Shown piece after piece: positions 33,200 to 45,079 of a stretch of DNA of 64,000 nucleotides (the stretch's first letter is position 1; every line of letters begins with the position of its first letter). The DNA is from Portulaca oleracea (taxonomy: Eukaryota; Streptophyta; Magnoliopsida; Caryophyllales; Portulacaceae), in contig CM055875.1 of assembly GCA_029582165.1 (NCBI GenBank), positions 8,725,501 through 8,789,500 of the forward strand, read 5' to 3'. The notes under the pieces were generated by a model. It saw only the letters and a program-made list of their open reading frames with translations. It searched no databases and had not been told where the DNA came from. The position numbers were made by a program, and so were the translations under genes.

Positions 33200-34288
33200 C
33201 TAGTTTTTTGCTCGTTCTTCCGAATGGGTGCCAACTTAGGAAGAAGAATTAGACATAAATAATTGACAAAAGTTCCAAAAATGTAAAGGAACGGATATTA
33301 AATATGAATTGAAACAATATAATAAAATGAAAAAATAAAAAGTTTAAGGGTGTGTTTGGTTGGTCAATAACCTCGGGGAAGTGGTCAATTTTTCCGGGTT
33401 GACTTATTTTCCCCATGTTTGGATGCGGGTGGAGTTCGAAAAAGTTTTCACAATGGGCCCACCATTTTCTCGATTTTCCTAGAGAAAATTTCCCTTAGGG
33501 GACTAAGGGAAATTTTTCCCATGGAAAACTTCTCATACTAAATTTCCCTGGGGTTCCTACAAAACACTCCCTAAATAAAACAAAAATTAAAAAAGGGCAA
33601 TAAATAAGGATGGATTGTTTATGTAATATTTAATATCTTCATGGATCTAAATATATATTCTAAAGTATACTATATATATTTTTTTGAAGAGAATTATGCA
33701 ACAATTACAAGTATGACGGGTAAAACAAAAAAAAACTGAAAGAGAAAAGAAACAAAAGCAGTGAAAAATTTCTTCAAAACTAACAAAATATTAACCCAAA
33801 TCTTCTCACCACTATGTTGTCTCTACCACTGAGCCACAACACCCAAAATGCAATATTAATTGGATAGTTACTATAAACCAAGTTTTTCACAGGAAGTAGC
33901 AAACCAACTTTCATCATTTGCTTCATCTTCATCTCAAAGAGGGAGAGGGGAAGGGGGGAAAGAAGGGAAGGGAGGGGAAAGACAGAAACGTGAACCATAA
34001 TTAAATAAATGGAAAATTGAACAGAAAATTATCTTATAACATATTTATTCAATTTTTATTTTAATATTTTTGGATAATAACTTCAAAACAGTTCATTTTA
34101 TAACTGCAAGGCAGTTGGGATTTCTATAAATAATAACTGCATTTCAATTTTTTTTCCAATCGTTTAATCCAACGGTAGAGATTTACATTGAAAGGAATTA
34201 ACGGTTGTTATCGTCTTGAATGAGATTTCATTATTGGAGGAGGGAGAGAAGGAGAGAAGGATACATTCTACAATTTATTAAAAGAAGA
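33200..34288 (-). mobile_element. Non-autonomous Helitron, 1,089 bp
   Basis: On the minus strand the element starts TC at 34288 and ends CTAG at 33200, preceded by CAAAAAA and a short imperfect hairpin with loop GGAA (33211-33228). It sits between host A and T. The other LTR of element C at about 28568-28600 lacks it, and its sequence matches the two flanks joined directly, with no duplication, as Helitrons insert. No helicase is encoded. A long purine tract lies at 33939-33983. Confidence 0.85.
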
Positions 34289-34616
34289 TACTAATAATAA
34301 CAATAATAATCCTACAATAATAACGCTAATACACTAACAACACTACTAATAATTACCACTTAGAAATAATAACAATGGTAATAATAATAATAATATAATT
34401 ACCACTTAGAAATAATTACTACCACCAATGCACCCTTCCTCCCATGCCACGTCCCCATGCACACAATGACTATTTTACTCTTGTTAGTCTCTCTACGGTC
34501 CTACGAGCTCAAGTGTCAAAATAAATAATTACAGAAAACATCATAGAGTAACGAAGTCAACGTAACACGTAATGGTAAACATATTAAAATTTTCGGGGTT
34601 TTACAGTTATGTAGCC

Positions 34617-36068
34617 AAATATGTTGGTGAGGTGTTGTGTAGCAGAGCCTTGAAGCACTAAGCTTTTCTGAGTTTGATCTCCATTGCACATATAGCACAA
34701 ATACTTCCAATACCACCTGTTTTTTTTATGTGTTTAAACCTTTTTATTCATTTGATATCCTTTCTTTCGTCAAATTCAATATTCAACATATTCATTACTT
34801 TATTCGAGTGATTAAGATTGAAATCATTCTGATTCTATTTCAAATTTCAAATCAAAACAGTTAAAAGTTAAAGTAAATAAAATATATAAGACAAGTAGTA
34901 ATCTTCAATATATTACCAATTGGGATTTTTATAAACGGAGCCTGGATACTTCATTTTATTGGTCCAACCAAGCCAACCTTAATGTTCATCTCAAGCCTCG
35001 TCTGTAAGGCCCCTCAACAGAAACTGAACCTCAGTTTTTGTCCTTGTAAGCAGCTTTCAAGGACCTCAACGTCCTGAACCTGCAGAGTTTCCTAACATCC
35101 TCCATTTCTCTTGTACCTCAACGTTTATCTAATAAATAAGTATTATTAATTCAGTTTAATCAATTGCTATTAACGTCCTTATGTTTATAAGTGCAGAACT
35201 CTGTAACAAATCTATTCATCCCCCAAGGGCCAAGGGTTATATCACAAAAGGGTATAATATTAAATATTTTTAGAAAAATTTTATGTTAGAAATTATTGAT
35301 TAAAGATTGACACTGAAAACAGTAAATGACTGATAAAAAAGAACGGAGGGAATAATAGTAAACTAGTGTTGTCTATTCGGTTCATGCAAATATTTAATAT
35401 TATGTGTGTTATAGTTTTTTGTGATAGAATATATGTGTTAAATTTATTAAAATTGAAATATACATTTTTCAAACACACATATAGATCGTATATTACAAAA
35501 TATTAATTACATAATTTATTTTAATTTAGTTAATTAAATATTATTATGAATATGAAAATAATTAAAAAAATGATGTGTTATAATTGTTTCATAGAAACAT
35601 ACACTAAAAAAACAATATTTAATTTTCTATTAGATTTTTTGAATAAATGCAAGCAATTGTATAATTCTTTCAAAATGTTTCCCAGTAACATCTTAAAAAA
35701 ATACTTAACCATAAATATTATAATAAATGAATAAGAAAATCGAAACTATGTGTGTACATTATAAAAATAATGTTGTTGGAAACTTGTTTTTAATAAATAA
35801 ATATGATTTTTTTATAAAATAATTAAAATAGAAAATGTTAAAGAAATTATAAAGCATTAATATTTAGTAGTAAGGGAATTTATATAATGAGAAGAAGGAT
35901 TTTGTGAGAAGAAAAGCATAGCAAATCATAACAATTGGTTCGAAGATCAAGGGTGAGTATTAATCTTGCTTTTTTCTTCTTTTTTTTTTTGTTGGGAAAA
36001 TGTGAATATGTTGCAACATTTTTCCTTTTTTTTTGTTGGCTGAGAAAATAGAGCAATTAATATAGTGT
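34617..36068. repeat. Dispersed repeat, copy 2, interrupted
   Basis: It matches copy 1 (886-1415) in three blocks: 34617-34689, about 34977-35355 and 36004-36068. Two extra segments, 34690-34976 and 35356-36003, split it. The first is T-rich and unrecognised. The second is very AT-rich, with no clear ends and no gene. The Copia LTR begins within its last block, after TATAGTGT. Confidence 0.75.
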
Positions 36069-36352
36069 TGTTATAAAACAATAAATATATGAACGCGATA
36101 CAGAGAGAATAATATAGAAGAACAATAGAGACAAGAGAGAATGAGAGATTAAGAGATTGAGAGAGGAGAATCGGATAATTTATTCATAACCCATGAGGGG
36201 TATTTATACTAGTTACATAACAAGAGTCCTGCATAGTATAGACTTCATATATAAAAAAAATTTTCCCATATTATATCATCCTAATATATAAAGATACCTA
36301 AAAGATATCTTATTGATATATGGACATTCACATATCATATTATTTCATAACA
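36069..36352 (-). repeat. 3' LTR of the Copia element
   Basis: 284 bp, TGTTATAAAAC...TTTCATAACA on the + strand. Its first 125 bp recur at 42016-42143. The internal phrase CATAACCCATGAGGGGTATT marks both copies. Confidence 0.88.
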
Positions 36353-36365
36353 CTCCCCCTTGAAT
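36353..36365 (-). other. Polypurine tract of the Copia element
   Basis: The minus strand reads ATTCAAGGGGGAG directly before TGTTATG. Confidence 0.88.
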
Positions 36366-36929
36366 GTCCATTATCCAAAAGAGTATGTCTCGCTAAAACC
36401 TTACTAGGAAAAACCCAATCGGGAGAAAAGCCCAGTGAAAGAAAAAGAGTACACACTTCTTTATACGCAAATATATGTTGCCTCATTAAAAACCTTTCTA
36501 AGGAAAACCCAATGGGACAAAACCTCAGGTAAGGGAAAAAGAGTACAACGCGTATTAATCCCCCTGATGAAAACATCAATTAAGATCTTTGAGTTGATGT
36601 AATTCAACTTCATGACTGACTTGATACATGAATCAACTCAATTTTCACTGAAACGAATTTGCTTATCGTGCACATAACTAGTATGTGATCAAGTGTCATA
36701 TGATTTAGGTAAATATCCAAGATTAACAAGCTAATCAAACCAACGTTGAGCTGATGGGGATAATAAATATCTACATCGCTAGTATCTTCGAGGCACCGAA
36801 ATAGGTTAGATCATGTATGAGTAGCAAGATACTTCAGTGCTTCAATAACATTCAAATTGGTACTTCAGGACCCAAATACAATACTTCAAGACTTAAATAA
36901 GGTACTTCAGGACCGATGAATTTCTCATT

Positions 36930-38428
36930 ATCTTTTCAAGATCGAAAGGGGGGTTGTTTTCATATCAAATGACTGTACCACAGCTGGGGTACTTAAAGGG
37001 AGTGATTTGCTCATGCAACATTATCTTAGCACTTTGCTACATAAATTAATTTATGCATGTAAGATCATTCTCAAATGTGCAACTTGTAAACCAAGGCAAT
37101 AACAGATTTTACCAAAATCTTTCATTCCAAATACGCTTGTAAAGCGATCCACAACTTTTGAGGCTCTTCGAGAGTCCAAACCATGAATAACATTTACAAA
37201 CAATTAGGATCCGGATCATTTAATCATTTCCTTTGGTTATGCAATATGCGTCCATATTGATTTATCACATAAATGTCTATCAACTAAATAACCAATGTTC
37301 TCGATAATTTTAATCTGTGCTTCAGGCACTTTGAACCCTTCAGGAGTTTTATATAAACACCATTTATCAAAATTTTCAGAAGCTATAGTGATATTTTTAA
37401 GATGCATACTTAGCTTTTCATGTACTACCAAATTTAAGGTATCGTGATGTAGTGACATGGACTACATAGGAGTATATTCCTTCATAGTTGATACCAAGTC
37501 TTTGCGAAAGCACTTATGCAACAAGTCACTTCTTGTGCCTTATATCTCATAATGTCCATTTCTCATTCTTTTTCACACAAAGACTTAACTGTATCCCACA
37601 AGTTTTACACCAGTTTGGTGTATGGACAACAGGTTCTGATATTTCCGATTTTACAAGCGAATCTAATTCTTAAATGCATCTTTCCACTTAGCCAATCTCA
37701 TCTTTGTCTGTATTCATTAACAAACTTAAACTCATGATCCTCATGATTACTCACAGTAGTGAGCACTATATTTTATAATCAAATGCTATATCGACGTCGA
37801 CTTCATTTCGGTTCCACCTTATCCAATTCATGACATAATTAATTGAGATCTCATCATATTCGCGAATTTTAGGTGCCTGAGCTTGTGGTGCAACTTCCAC
37901 ATTTGTCATGATTGAGGACTCTTCTGGAGTCAAAATTTCCTCATTTCGGTTATCATTAATTATTCGCTCCTTTTCCTTTTTCGAGGCCTATTATCTTTGG
38001 AACCGACTGGTCTGCCATGCTTCATATGTGGTCGAGACTCATTAACAATTCAATTTGTCCTACTGTAACATCATTTCTTATAGGAGCATTAGTAGTTGGG
38101 ACATAGGATCTAACAACTCTTTGTGGGTAAGTAGAATATCTAGCAGTAGATTCGCTCAAGTTTGCAGACGAATTATATTTGAACTTCCAGTTCACATTAC
38201 ATTATATGAGGATTATAATAATTTGTTCCAACTTATTTCCTTATCCAACAACTTGATTTCTCCCCCTAATGTTGGGAAAATTGTGTCATCATAATCGACA
38301 AACTGTGCCATAAGTATATCTCCAATTAATGGTTCTATTATATTTAAGTATGGATATACCCAACATAAAATATTCTCGATTCCTTCGTGGTCCCATCTTA
38401 GTGCGTTATCATGGAGCATACATTGCAC
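36930..38428 (-). pseudogene. Copia pol remnant (RT region)
   Basis: Three landmarks lie in the right order on the minus strand. Near 38330-38220 FVDYDDTIFPTLGGE fits the conserved linker between integrase and RT in Copia elements. Near 37345 YKTPEGFKVPEAQ fits the RT motif that precedes the catalytic palm. Near 37134-37060 FGMKDFGKICYCLGLQVAHL fits the MKDLG...CLGLQ motif after the YVDD box, followed by a PLSTPAVVQSFD-like segment. Stops and frame changes separate them, and the YVDD box itself is not seen. Three copies of TACTTCAAGAC-like sequence lie just beyond (36863-36912). Confidence 0.75.
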
Positions 38429-40990
38429 GTGCTCAAATTCTTAGGTGGGAGATATTTGGTTCATGGCCAAAAACCATTTATAGGGGAGGAATAAACATTC
38501 ATGATAACCTCTTGGCCTTATTTGGATCAATGTTGGTGCATGCAATATGACATGTCCCTGAACAGTTGTAATAAACTTCGCTCTCAAAAGTAATAGATTT
38601 GCCATTTATTATATACTCAGCATCTCATAAATTAATGATTCTACAGGATCATTTTACATATAAACATTTTACATAGGATGCTTAACATCTATGTCCATTG
38701 GCATATAAAAACTATCAAAAGTCTTCACCATCACTATCAAGATGAATCTTCTTAATTGATAATTTGAAATGTGCTTGTAAATTAATTTAGCAAAAAATCT
38801 TGCAAGCACCAAGTTGCAAGTTGATAGTAAACATACAAGTGATTATCTCATTGATGTATCAAGTAAAACCATACTATATTCAAATGGTTTACATATGGGT
38901 CTACAGGACCAACACAAACATCACTTGTACAGAACCCAGGAATCTAAGGGATTCGATCCATATCTTTGCCAATAGTGGTGTTATAATTATTTATTTTTTT
39001 TTTTGATATCGAGCAACTAATTAGAACTCATTTGATTAAGGATCTTCTGGCCCTTTAAAATATATTCATATGAGTTCTTCTTGAGAGGATTGATCCAACA
39101 TGCTTCTACTATGATAAAGTCTTCATCAATAGTAAACTTCTGGTTTACAGGAGTATATACTTTAATTGGGTTAGTTGTGTAGAATAACCCAAAAAATAAG
39201 GATGATATCCTTGTTCAACACACATGTTGCTCAAAGCAATTTTCATAATATATGAATACTAATTGTCTCAATATGGTATTCATTCCCACGAATACCATTG
39301 AAACTTAATTAATAAGTTCTTTTGACACTAACTTGGTGGAGAGAAGTACGCCCATAATATGAAAGTTAGTTACACCAAGTAATATTATATGCGCTCTTCT
39401 GGAGCCTATAATCAAAGTAGATTGTCATACATATAATGCTAATATTTTCTTCCCTCATCAATGAACAAGAAGTAATTTATTATCACTAAAAATGTGTGTT
39501 GTTCTGGTGTCTGCAGGACATGTATCTATCACCTCATTTATTCATGTTCCAATCAAGTAAGTATCCATGAAATTCAGTTTAAGATAAATGTAGCATCAAT
39601 GCATCTAAAGCATATAGTGGAGTGCTATAACCACTTATTCATAAAAAGAAACTTCACTTCAGAAGCACATACATGACTCTTGAAAGTTAAATACTCCATA
39701 GTGAATATGCATTAAACATGGATATCGATATCATTGATTACATTTAAAACATATCTATGAGCATAATGAATAATCACATGAATATCATTAAATTCTCACA
39801 AAGATATATTTCATCCATATGCCCATATATAGTATCACAATCAAATATCCAATGCACACTATAATTTGTATTATGCTTAGGAAACAAAGTTCATGCATAT
39901 TTGGTCAATCAATAACAATGCACTTTGTGATAAGACATTACGAAACAAGCAGTCGTGTTCATGATACTAGAAAATACTTAATAATTCAATATGATCAACC
40001 AATTTCAATAAATCATTGATATCATATAGTCTTAGACAAATGAGAGCATATTACTCATAATTTGTATGCAGAACATTTTCAATAAGGTGCATACATCAAA
40101 TCATACGAATATCCATGAAATAATAACATCACATGATGACTCATATTAATCCATAATTATGTAAATATCAACATGATAATATTTCCTTGAACTCAATAAT
40201 CAATGTTATATATGATCACCATGCATATAATCAATTTTCTAGCAAGGATGTCAACTTCATAATGCCTCGACCTAATTTCCCCCAAATAGATCTTCACGAT
40301 CAAATCAAGTTTACAGTTAACACTTAAGTTACCAAAATTAGAAAAATTTAGTTGTCCAAGACAAAGTTCAATGACAATCAACAAAGGGGATGAAAAATAA
40401 TTAAAACACAACAATTGCTAAAGTCTTTGAACAATGCCAAGAGGGAGATCTAAGAAATAATGACTTGAAATAACGTGCACAACATAATAATAATATTACT
40501 TACTATCAAAAGTTTATAAGTAAATATCTTGTGCTTTTTGATTAAGTTGATAAGGTTCAACAAGATATTATGACGTACAACAAGTACATATCGTTTTCAT
40601 TCCCTCGTTAATAATACATTTCTCACTTTTGTATCATTCATGCTTTTCAATTTCGTGTTCCTACTCCTGGTAGGGATATCAACTTTTAAAAGATTAGCAT
40701 GACGATCACGACTATGTCAACTATCACGGCTACTGGCGTGACCTTTGTTTTGCTCATGATTCTTGAGATTATATCCTGCCACATTCACTTCAGGGAATGA
40801 GACGAAACTATTTCGGTTTCTAATGATCCCATAGGTCATTATTAATAAAATTATGTAAATTTTTCATCTAAACATTATACTCCACACTTGTAACAAAAAT
40901 GCTCAATTTAATCAACGATATAAACCTTAATAACCTCAAGTATACTATCATGGTCTTTCAACAATTCTTATGCCAATTAACAACTCTATT
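38429..40990. other. Decayed Copia interior
   Basis: By position this should hold integrase, protease and gag of the Copia element, but no domain can be read with confidence. It is AT-rich, and short open stretches are random. Motifs like CTTCTGG recur at wide spacing. Confidence 0.5.
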
Positions 40991-41007
40991 CTCTAATTGA
41001 CAGGAAA

Positions 41008-41720
41008 GCGAACTTCTGGTTCACTAACGATATTATATAGAGCTTCCATGATTGGAGTGAACTTCTGGTTCACTACTAATACGTGTAATCAACGGAAATA
41101 AAATTTAATATTAGTGGTAGGATAAACTTCTGGTTCACCAATGAGATAAGAATCCTTTTTTTTTCAATAACAGAGTGAACTTCTAGTCACTAATAAAACT
41201 AGATAAAATTCTTAACATTAGAGTGAACTTCAGGTTCACTAATAAAAATAAGACAAAATTGATATAACTTCTCGTTAACTAATAAAATTAAATAATAGTA
41301 TCAATATTAGAGCGATCTTCTGGTTTACTCATAAGATAAAATTTTGACTTATGAGTGAACTTCTGGTTCACTTAATGAAGTAAGATAAGCTTTTTATCAT
41401 TCGGGTGAACTTCTAGTTCAAAAATAAAATTAAACGAAAACTTTCGTTGTAGGAGTGAACTTTAGGTTCACATAAAAATAGATTTCCTATTATTGAAACA
41501 AACTTCTGGTTTGCCAATGAAAATATACAACCTTTAACTACAACTATAATATTTAAAAAAAAAATTCAGCCATATTGAGGTGATGGAATGAACTTCTGGT
41601 TCACAATGGATATTCGACATAATATTCAATATTGAAGTGAACTTCTGGTTCACTATTAATATTCACAGTTTAACATATTAGACAAAATTTTAATATTGGG
41701 TGAACTACTTGTTCACTAAT
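41008..41720. repeat. Array of ~14 hairpin motifs GTGAACTTCTGGTTCAC
   Basis: The 17-mer GTGAACTTCTGGTTCAC, an inverted repeat with 6-bp arms and a 5-base loop, recurs about every 45-70 bp. Well-preserved copies begin near 41008, 41057, 41354 and 41637; others have one or a few changes (for example 41223, 41404, 41455, 41699). Spacers share AATAAAATTAGATAAAA-like sequence. The array lies in the leader between the Copia primer site and the presumed gag. Confidence 0.85.
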
Positions 41721-42002
41721 GAAATTGGATGAATAACATGTATTAGTCAATAACATGCACATATTGTTAATACCAATAAATTTAGAAGACTTGTAATTCA
41801 TACCAAAATTTATGAGACGAAGGAGAAGCAAACCTGATGCTTCGAAACAAGAAGCAAAAGTATGATCTTTTATGGTAGTAATTCACAATTACAATCCTTC
41901 AAGTTGTAGTCCTCTCGTTGATCTCTTTGTGCAATATATCCGATCCTCGGCTTCCACCGTAGATGAAAGTTAAGTACGCGATAACTCTGATCAAGAGACT
42001 AT

Positions 42003-42015
42003 GGTGCTGAAAACG
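42003..42015 (-). other. Probable primer-binding region of the Copia element
   Basis: The minus strand reads CGTTTTCAGCACC immediately after the LTR end ATAACA. This resembles the ACGTTATCAGCAC segment common at this position in plant Copia elements. The tRNA is not identified. Confidence 0.5.
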
Positions 42016-42143
42016 TGTTATAAAACAATAAATATATGAACGCGATATAGAGAGAATAATAGAGAAAAACAATAGAGACAAGAGAGAATGAGAGATTGAG
42101 AGAGGAGAATCGGATGATTTATTCATAACCCATGAGGGGTATT
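42016..42143 (-). repeat. 5' LTR of the Copia element, truncated
   Basis: It repeats 36069-36208 up to GAGGGGTATT. It then breaks off two bases before the first LTR of the tandem array. Confidence 0.88.
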
Positions 42144-42145
42144 GC

Positions 42146-43021
42146 TGTATAATGGGATCAAAGAGATCTCATTACACATAGAATTCAGGATCTTTATGAA
42201 CAAGATGAAAATCTTCCTTCTCTAAGTTCTGAAGTATCAACTAAACTCCATGAAAAGAGATGGAAAATGAAAAGATGAATGGGATTCATTTACCAAGATG
42301 CTTGAATGATGAACGAATGGTGAACGATTGATGAACGTTTGATGATTGAATGATGATACGATTGATGAATGGACGAATGAATGATAATTGGCTTTGAAGT
42401 CTTCAATGGAGATATAGACACACCATTCCAAGACTTCTCCAATTCTACCTTTCACCACCAAGGGACGTCAACCCAAGGCTAGAAGTAGGGATAGACGATT
42501 CTCCCTCAAGAGAAACGAAACACTAACACAAAAGCTAGAGAGAAAACCACATTACGTGTGTTTGATTTGTATTTTCATTATTGAATGAATTGTGTTTACA
42601 AGGCACCCAAGGGGTCTATTTATAGCAAATGAGAGGCCCCTTGGCGTGTACATTACAAGAAATACAAGGGATCCTAGCTTACATCATCTAATACAAGTGT
42701 GACATAATAAAGAAACAAATGTACATAAGCTAGATTAAAACAATGATAACTTGCTCGTTTCTCTTCCAAACTTCAAGATTCAAAAACCATTGGAAAGCTC
42801 CTTTGATGTAGATCATTCGACCCTAGAATGACTTTCACAATATCTTCGTGGTTCTTGAGATATAGAGCAAATTACCGAGCTGCCCTTTATAAAGTTATTC
42901 AAACGTAAGAGAGACTTGAGGGAATGGAGCTCCTTTTCCATGTAATCAAGTATTTGGCTCCCATGATGTATATTTGATGTCTTCCTTGATGACCTTGATG
43001 TATATGGCTATCAAATATACA
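42146..43021 (-). repeat. Array LTR 1
   Basis: 876 bp, the left end of the array. The TATA box on the minus strand, CTATAAATAG, is at 42616-42625. The left flank is Copia LTR rather than a primer site, so this is the true 3' LTR of the array as transcribed. The polypurine tract at its right is the mutated GGCGGAG form. Confidence 0.9.
42616..42625 (-). promoter_or_regulatory. LTR TATA box (repeated in all eight LTRs)
   Basis: CTATAAATAG on the minus strand lies about 400 bp from the LTR start and is unchanged in all eight LTRs. The others are at 45550, 48469, 51391, 54325, 57245, 60180 and 63101. It is the likely core promoter driving minus-strand transcription of each unit. Confidence 0.7.
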
Positions 43022-44811
43022 TCATACTCCGCCGGTAAAAGTTTGTCCTCAAACTTAGACAAAACTTCTTCTAAACCGTTACATAGCACTCTTCTAAGCT
43101 CATCCTTCTTCTTATAAGAGATCTTTCCAAAAGTATTGTACACGTTAACTTGCTTCTTCCTCTTGCGTTCCTTGAAGAGATTAAAAACTCTCTTTTTAAA
43201 TGCTTTGAAATTATCATAGATCCCTTTGACGAACTTCCACTTTCTTCCAAGTTTTCTCATGAATAATCCAATGACATCATGGTGCTTCAAATGTCGTTTA
43301 TTCATGGAGAATGTAGAAATCTCATATAACTTCTCAACTTCAAAGTATAGATTCACAAGCTTGTAACTCATGATGAAGTCAATAGTAATATGACGTTCCA
43401 TCTTTGAAGAATGACCTTCAACGATCATAATTTCATCTTCATACAACTTTGATCCTTCCAACAAAGTATAACAAGAACCCATAGAAGTAATATTACAATA
43501 TAATGAATTTTTGCAAATCTTGTAAAAACAAAGACTTACTAAACTTCTTGGATCAAAATGAATGTCCTTGTCATGAAACGATTGACCATGTGTATAGCTC
43601 TCCGTTTGTAATGTTTGGACCCTTGTTGTAGCGAGGCCAATATCATTGCCATGGTCCTTATCAACGCCAATGCTAGCGTCAAGGTCCTCATAGATGGCAC
43701 TACTTTCTCCTTCTTGGATCAATGAACATACTTCTTCTTGGATGGTGTAATGAGAGTAAGAAATAAGCTCTCTTTGTTGCTGATCTTGCGGTACACTAGC
43801 CTCTTTCAAGGCTCTACTTACAACAAGCAACTCTTCTCCATTTAATTCTTCTACATACATCTTTTCTATTACAATATTCTTCTCTTTTTCTTCTTCGTGT
43901 GCTTCATGAGGCACGCTACATACCTCATTCATGCCAAGCTTATTACTCGTTTCATAAACATCCTCATGCTCGTCAAATACATCAAATACCACACTTTCAT
44001 TTTCTGGTTGCATGCTTAACGATGTTTGACAATCAACTAAAGATACTTCTTTCTCCTTAGGACATGCACTTTCAACATGATCAAAACAATGGCAACATAG
44101 ACATCTACTTGGGACAATGGAAGTGGGGAGGTTTATAGGCTGTTTTGAGGAGCTTTGGATAGTAGATGTGGGGAGGTTTAGGGGCTGTTTTGTGGAGTGA
44201 TGGGCAATAGGTTGTAGGGGCTGTTTTGGAGGCGTTTGGACGAGAGGTTTGGGACGAGTTTGTCGCTTAGTTTTAAGGTCCTTGGCGTGGGATGGTTGGG
44301 ATGGTTTGTGAGGTCTTTGTTGTATATGGGTTTTATCCCAAAGTTCTTTACTCTTTACTTGTATTTCAACGTAAAGGGCTAAAGAACTTTACTCCTCCAA
44401 GTTTGTGTAAGATTGATATACAACAACACGCCGAATGTAATCATTAAGACCAAGAGAGTAACATACCAAAACTCGTGAATCATTTTCCTTAAGAGCATAT
44501 TTCCACAGTTGCCGCCTGAATTCTATTGTATATTCAACCACGTCCTAGCTCCCTTGCTCCATTCTTTCAAGTTTGTTGATGTAGTCTCCTTTGTAATTGA
44601 ATGGCAAAAACACTTTTTGAACATTATTTCCATTCTTCTTGATGGAACGTTTACTCCATTCATAAGGTGCTTCATATTCAACCACATAAGGATGTATCTC
44701 ATGTGAATTTGCGCTTCTTGATCCCTTTTGAAGAATCCCAAGTTCTTCCATTTGTTTGGTGAGATTATGAATTTGTTGCTCCAAACGTTGTAAATCACTT
44801 TGTGAACTTAT
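42946..44811 (-). pseudogene. Array unit 1: gag-protease-like frame
   Basis: Primer site at 45061-45072. The gag start codon is ATA instead of ATG (44811), then about 88 codons to a TAG (44545-44547), and a TAA near 44388. From there it is open to 42946. The frame includes a zinc knuckle with CLCC...H...C spacing (near 44060-44100), and from MQPENESVVFDVF (44013) a 355-codon stretch. Residues 64-205 of that stretch resemble the GYP1 protease: VPQDQQQRELISYSHYTIQE, VCSLIQEGESSA with the DGGS active site lost, and MGSCYTLLEG. A 1-bp deletion near 43072, unique to this unit, joins the frame to the pol tail (LSKFEDKLLPAEYDVY) and on into the LTR. Polypurine tract CCGGCGGAGTATGA is at 43022-43040. 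Confidence 0.8.
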
Positions 44812-45079
44812 GCTAGATCTTTTCGCAAACCATAAAATATGAATCTTGATACAAAAAGATCACAAGAAACTCATGTTTTTGGGGTTAGCATGTAGGGACG
44901 AAAGGGGGTTTGTGTTTGGGTTTGATTGTATTTGGGTTTTGGTTTTGGGGTTCTTTGTGGAGTTTATGGTGGAAGTGTAATGGAGGAATGGTGGGGGATG
45001 GATTTGTGATGGAAAGATGGTAAAAAATTGGTGCAAGAACTAAGAGAATCTAACTCCTAAGCTCTGATACCAATTTTGA

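Larger units (their letters stand above)
26586..34605 (-). mobile_element. Element C: non-autonomous LTR retrotransposon with very long LTRs
   Basis: On the minus strand: 5' LTR (34605-29905, containing two later insertions), tRNA-Met primer site (29901-29890), under 1 kb of internal DNA (29904-28928), polypurine tract, and 3' LTR (28927-26586, truncated by Athila B). The internal region keeps only a short 5' coding part and the last residues of a chromovirus-like pol. Native LTR length is about 2.7 kb, longer than the interior. It must have depended on proteins of another element. Confidence 0.85.
29905..34605 (-). repeat. 5' LTR of element C with two nested insertions
   Basis: The minus strand runs TGTAAAACCCCG...GGCGTTACA. 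It contains a hAT-like element (30307-31175) and a Helitron (33200-34288). Without them it is about 2.7 kb. It matches the 3' LTR from 26586 on. The right flank begins GTTAT, next to the second dispersed-repeat copy. Confidence 0.88.
36069..42143 (-). mobile_element. Decayed Ty1/copia retrotransposon
   Basis: The 3' LTR (36352-36069), polypurine tract, reverse transcriptase remnants, a long decayed interior, a repeat-rich leader and a truncated 5' LTR (42143-42016) lie in order on the minus strand. The order with conserved RT pieces and the 284-bp LTR with TGTTAT ends fit Copia. It inserted into the second dispersed-repeat copy. Its 5' LTR is cut by the array that starts at 42146. Heavy decay leaves only short open frames. 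Confidence 0.82.

Noticed and set aside
36320..36532. Host genes among small frames in 34-42 kb
   Set aside because: These frames are short, AT-driven and lie within Copia LTR, leader or decayed pol; none has a recognisable domain other than Copia RT pieces.
41008..41720. CRISPR array
   Set aside because: Spacer lengths vary, spacers resemble each other, repeats are imperfect, and the DNA is from a plant nucleus.
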